Below the pieces are notes generated by a model. It ran no database searches and was not told the origin of the DNA. It worked only from the letters and a program-made list of their open reading frames with translations. A stretch of DNA of 64,000 nucleotides from contig JAIXMG010000005.1 in NCBI GenBank assembly GCA_025201345.1, forward strand, positions 1,240,001 to 1,304,000. The letters run 5' to 3'. Of this stretch, positions 60,025 through 64,000 are shown in pieces. The translations under genes and the position numbers were made by a program. Origin of the DNA: Thamnidium elegans. Its lineage: Eukaryota > Mucoromycota > Mucoromycetes > Mucorales > Mucoraceae. The stretch's first letter is position 1; the number at the start of each line of letters is the position of its first letter.

Positions 60025-60916
60025 GACAGCATTGATTAATAGCAGGTTCGTTTCCTTTGGATCCTCGTGCTGGTAAATACTCAGAACAAAAGCCACAAAA
60101 AATATGCCCAAAACCTGTTTGTTGGGAATTGGAGATAGGTATACGACAAGTATAATTTGTACCGTTGAATGGTTGACATGATCTACATGGTGTTTTGATA
60201 TTGGAATCATTAGCGGTACTACAAAGAGAGAGGGAATGTTAATAGATACGCAAAAGGGAAATTGAAGTATATTACTTTATTTGTACCGAAGATGAAGAAG
60301 AACCTCCAGATATGTTATCAATCTAGCGATAAAGAGAAAAAAATTGGTCAGTAGATAAGTATATGCTTGCAAGAATCAAAATTCTTACATTTAAACTTTC
60401 GATGATTTCAGTGGGTGTATTTTGATCTTCATAATAATCTTGTGCCTTTTTAAATATTTCAAGAAAATTTTGGGCAGAATAATTATTTACATAGTGGTTG
60501 ACAGCGCTTCGACAAATAGGGCAAGCAAAAGTACCTTCCTCGCTGATTTTTTTTGTTTTTTTTCAGTAGTTTTATCACGAACATATTTTTTTTAAAAAAA
60601 AATAGCTTACCTTGGTATAGAGCTGACACAGTCTAAACAAAATGTGTGAAGGCATGGTATAGCAGATTGAGGGTTCTCAAAAACGTCTTGACATAAAGCT
60701 ACAAAAAGAAAGGGGACGGGTGATTTAGCTTTTTTTTTTCTTTCCCTCTCTCTCTCTCTCTCTCTCTCTCTTTTCTTTCTGTAATTGGTTAACTTGCCAC
60801 AAGTCAATTCGTCTCTTAATGAGTTCTAAGAAAGTAAAAAGATTAGCCTCGTATTTTTTTAGTAGCCGAAACTAAAAAAAAAGGCTTACCACAATCAAGA
60901 GTATTGGATTATTCAT
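59088..60916 (-). CDS. CHFR-like RING E3 ubiquitin ligase lacking the FHA domain
   Basis: Ten exons: 60916-60890, 60825-60798, 60698-60611, 60542-60389, 60322-60276, 60218-60024, 59926-59847, 59792-59373, 59304-59245, 59140-59088 (383 aa). The RING starts at once (LTCALCQDVFENPQ, IPCLHTFCLDC, FACPICRSAV). The second half is the CHFR cysteine-rich region: CRSCQPF, GHIFCGFCSEYLPA, CGIVACDKYWGC, LSWSEAWSTC, and a PBZ-like C-terminus (LCESQWRTE then HARRLCHIET) that in CHFR binds poly(ADP-ribose). CHFR is a mitotic checkpoint E3. The intron at 60797-60699 has a GC donor (G|GCAAGT); no GT alternative keeps the RING. A missing upstream FHA exon is possible, but only 230 nt separate this start from the next gene. 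Confidence 0.8.
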
Positions 60917-61145
60917 ATATAAAAAATGTGGTTGGGATAAAAAAACCAAGTAAAACGTACATAAAAAAACAAGACTTTTTAGTGCGACGATACAACAAAA
61001 TGATTGTAAAGCCACAAGCAGATCACATGCTATAAGGTTTAACATTAAAAAAAAACCCCGTATTATAGTAACGAAATAAAAAAAATAAAAAAAAAGAGAG
61101 ATAGTATTATTAATAGTAAAAAATAAAAAAAAGAAAGAGACTGAA

Positions 61146-62579
61146 CTATACAAAGTATTGGCCTCCAGTGCCACCCATCTTTGACCCACCACCACTTATA
61201 CCGTTTCTTACAGAGAATGGTGCAAAACGATCTTGATCAGGCACAGCATCAAATATCTTGAACTTTGTTTCATTATCACGTACTTCCATAATAGAAGCCA
61301 CATTGCCACAACGATAACAGTAATTAGGTGCAGACCAAACAGTTACCAATTCGTCGTTAGGAAACATATACTTGTATCCTTCTTGTACCAATTGATGGGC
61401 TCTTGCAATTAATGATAATCCATTAATATGATTAAACTATATAAAAGGTTTTAAAAAACTAAAAGCTTCATTTTTTTTTTTAACTGTAAATACTTTACCT
61501 CGCTCGTCACTTTACCACCAAATAACCAACCTGCTCCTCTAGGACTCACTGCCCATGTCTCTATATCATCTGGATCAGACCACATCAAATCACAAAATGA
61601 TCCTTCATGGGGAATCTCTTGTAAACGATGAATTGTTCTCATTTGATCAAGCGCTTTAATATCAGGCGATAATCCACCATGAACACATAAAATTGTTCCA
61701 TCGATAATCTAAATTTCCCTCTTTTTTTTTAATTTATGTGTATACATATATTTATACACATGTACTTACTGCAGCTAAAGTCAAGTAGTCAAAAACAGAA
61801 CAACAGTATTTCCAAACATTAGCATTGCCGTATTTCGTTTGACACTCGTCTATTACACAAAAAAAAAAGTAAATATATATTATGGAATATATATAAAATA
61901 TATTCTTTTTTTACCATAAAAACCGTATACTTGTGTAATTTGTCTACTCTCATGGTTTCCTCTTAATAACGTAATCTTGTCAGGATATCTATTTTTTTTT
62001 TTTAGGAGTTAATAAAAGAAAAATGGAGTTTTTTTTTGTTGTTGTAAAAAGGTACATTACTTTGCTTTTAATACCATTAAAAGAGTAAATGTTTCTAAAC
62101 TAAAGTAACCACGATCTACGTAATCACCCTAACAACCTGCTGATAAGTACAACTTGAATACATGTTTTATATATATATATATATATGCTGCTGAAATAAG
62201 TTTTACCATAAAAATGTAATTGGTGTCTTTGACATCCCCACCTACATTAAATAATTCTAAAAGATCATAAAACTGACCTAAAAAAAAAAAAGAAATGTTA
62301 GTTTTTAAAGGGGAGGAGGGAAAAGATGAATAGGAGACTATATGTTTACCGTGAATATCTCCACAAACAGTAACGGGTGATTGAACAGGTTGAATATTTG
62401 ATTCTTCCATTAATAACTCTTTCACCTAATTGTTATTTTTTTTAAATATAAATGTTTTTTTTTTTTACATGTGTTAGGGTTTATTGTTAACTTACCATCT
62501 CGCATAATTTCTTAATATCTTGTTCTGGCAAGTATTCACATTTACGAACAGTATCTAACCATTCATCTGGAGTTCCCAT
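61146..62579 (-). CDS. PP2A-like Ser/Thr phosphatase catalytic subunit, SIT4/PP6 type
   Basis: Eight exons: 62579-62496, 62425-62350, 62277-62207, 62128-62061, 61988-61915, 61849-61770, 61708-61499, 61436-61146 (317 aa). Metal-binding motifs GDIHG, GDYVDRG and RGNHESR are intact, followed by [11 protein letters not shown]. The N-terminus [38 protein letters not shown] is that of Sit4/PP6. The tail ends GGQYFV rather than the usual YFL; the Leu of that motif is carboxyl-methylated in relatives. Sit4 acts with SAP subunits in G1 progression and TOR signalling. Confidence 0.95.
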
Positions 62580-62831
62580 TTGTCTAATATATTTTTTGTG
62601 TGTTTTTTTATATATCTATTTTATTTTATTTTGGTGTTTTGGTTCTTTCTTTCTTTTTAGTTAAAAAGTATATATAATATATCTATTATAAAAAAGAGAA
62701 AGAGAAAAAAAGAAAGAAAAAGGATAATAGTAAAAAAAAAACTAGTTCAATAAAGATTATTCAACAATAAACACAAAAAAAAAAAAAGCTCTTTTTTTTA
62801 ATTTACCGCTTTGGTTTCATTTTTTACTGTA

Positions 62832-63961
62832 ATGAGCGATGAAGAAGACGAAGAACTACTAGACTATTCACGTCTGTTAAAGAAAACTCGAGCACCAAAA
62901 CGTGGAAACAAGTCTACTGATACTACTACTGAACTCGATCAAAGATCAGTAGAAATCACACGTAATGCTTTATTTGAATGTATTCAAGTAAAACCTAATT
63001 TACCAAAGCAGTGTAGTCGAGGTCAATTAAACCAACTCTCTGCTCCTTATTGGACAACTATTACCATCAGTAAAGGTACTCATTTACGTACGGTCGGATT
63101 TGCTAATAAAGGTATGGTCACTTTATTTCCGGAAGAAGCGGCTTTTTTAGTATCAAGAGATGCATTGGTGGTAACAAATCAAGATGATCAAGTACTAAAG
63201 TTTCAGGACTTTTGTATGATGTTGTGTGATCAGGATACCGATGGTTGGATTACGTTTGATAAGTATCAAGTCTATGCTTATTTAAAACGATTAGGGTACA
63301 TTGTGTTACGATCGAAATATTCAGTGCCTGTAACCAAAGAGATTGACAGTCCCGATAATACCACCGCTACTAGTTTATGGGATTTGTTTTGTAGGTATTT
63401 ATCTTGTTGGATATATAAGAATAATAGATTACCTTTGGTATGGGATTACAAGTATAGTAGCTACCGTAAGATGATATAATATGTGGTTTATAAAGTACAA
63501 AACCTAATAGATATATATACAGGTGAAATATATTCTACGTTACAGATTATACCTTCTTCGCCTTGGTATAAGCCATTTTATAAAAGTCTATGCAGAACAT
63601 TTGATTGGGACGTATATAAACCAACTTCTTCTTTTAAGAAAAAGGAGCCTGGCGTACCTGATTTTCGAGTGATTGTTAACAAGTAAGCCAAAATATACAA
63701 AAAGGAAGATATTTAATTGATACTTAAATATATATATATATTTTTAAAAAAAGCATACATGATCATATACCTTCTTTACATGAACAAAACCAATTGTTTT
63801 CTCAATTGGTAGGTGTACCCAATAATAGCTATCAGCCAGTAAAGAACACCGAATTAAAAGAGTTTGGTGGTGGACCCACTTTTGTAATGGCGCTGGTTGG
63901 TGATGCAGAAGGAGTATCGTTTTTAAGAATGATTGGTGATGGTTTGGCAGACATTGCCTAA
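62832..63961 (+). CDS. SEN54: tRNA-splicing endonuclease subunit SEN54
   Basis: Three exons: 62832-63465, 63511-63682, 63754-63961 (337 aa). The N-terminal Sen54 domain reads GFANKGMVTLFPEEAAFLVSR and later FDKYQVYAYLKRLGYIVLR. The middle is variable, and the C-terminus has the short endonuclease-like fold (SPWYKPFYKSLCRTFDWDVYKP, PDFRVIVN, TFVMALVGDAEGVSFL). Sen54 is the structural subunit that pairs with catalytic Sen2 in the four-subunit tRNA intron endonuclease. Shorter than yeast Sen54 (467 aa). The start at 62832 is the first true ATG; divergent to the phosphatase gene. Confidence 0.88.
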
Positions 63962-64000
63962 ATTTTGTCGAAGTCACACACTTCATTTTATTATTTTATT
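63962..64000. other. Window edge
   Basis: 3' flank of SEN54; the window stops here. Confidence 0.5.

Noticed and set aside
60872..61195. Hydrophobic frame between the phosphatase and CHFR-like genes
   Set aside because: It overlaps the phosphatase C-terminal exon and is driven by T runs; no homology recognised.

Overview
The window is nuclear DNA from an early-diverging fungus, most likely Mucoromycota (Mucorales-like). It is AT-rich and full of homopolymer runs. The genes carry many short GT-AG introns, mostly 45-80 nt. The protein set is eukaryotic and fungal and includes families typical of early fungi, such as a C9orf72-like DENN protein and a cyclin Y-like protein. Exon joins below were built by hand from splice motifs and reading frame. 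Every multi-exon model given as a complete gene sums to a multiple of three, but none has transcript support, and boundaries may be off by a base or two.

Layout. 1-11.9 kb is a transposon graveyard. Its centrepiece is a large palindrome (about 1271-5558) whose two arms each carry the 5' part of a gene with a serine-recombinase-like GYVRKS motif. A 284-bp solo LTR (5-bp target duplication) sits in the left arm, and a 5'-truncated LINE (15-bp target duplication) sits inside that LTR. Next come a decayed unknown ORF, a 1.1-kb repeat with an internal hairpin, an IS630/Tc1-like transposase relic and a Gag-like zinc-knuckle relic.

12-17.3 kb holds PFK-2/FBPase-2, a C9orf72-like gene and a tRNA-Val(AAC). 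19-26 kb holds an IFRD-family gene, a NAT/NCS2 purine permease, a membrane-anchored GH18 chitinase and ATP synthase subunit h. 27.8-29.1 kb holds a secreted cysteine-rich protein and a broken tandem copy. 29.4-43.3 kb is gene-dense: cyclin Y-like, MCM10, biotin-protein ligase, a giant fatty acyl-CoA reductase/glycerol-phosphate acyltransferase fusion and a GT71 mannosyltransferase. 44.6-54 kb holds an ARF GTPase, a phosducin-like protein, P5C reductase, RPA3, TSR2, a PARP-type zinc-finger protein and an F-BAR/SH3 protein. 54.5-57.5 kb is a second transposon patch: another IS630-like transposase relic, the second copy of the 1.1-kb repeat and a LINE reverse-transcriptase fragment. 57.6-64 kb holds a secreted PLC-like protein, a CHFR-like RING E3, a SIT4/PP6-type phosphatase and SEN54.

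The genes are mostly unrelated housekeeping genes rather than a cluster. Most worth a second look are the palindromic recombinase element with its dated nested insertions, the C9orf72-like gene, and the reductase-acyltransferase fusion, whose two active sites both appear to lack the usual catalytic residue.
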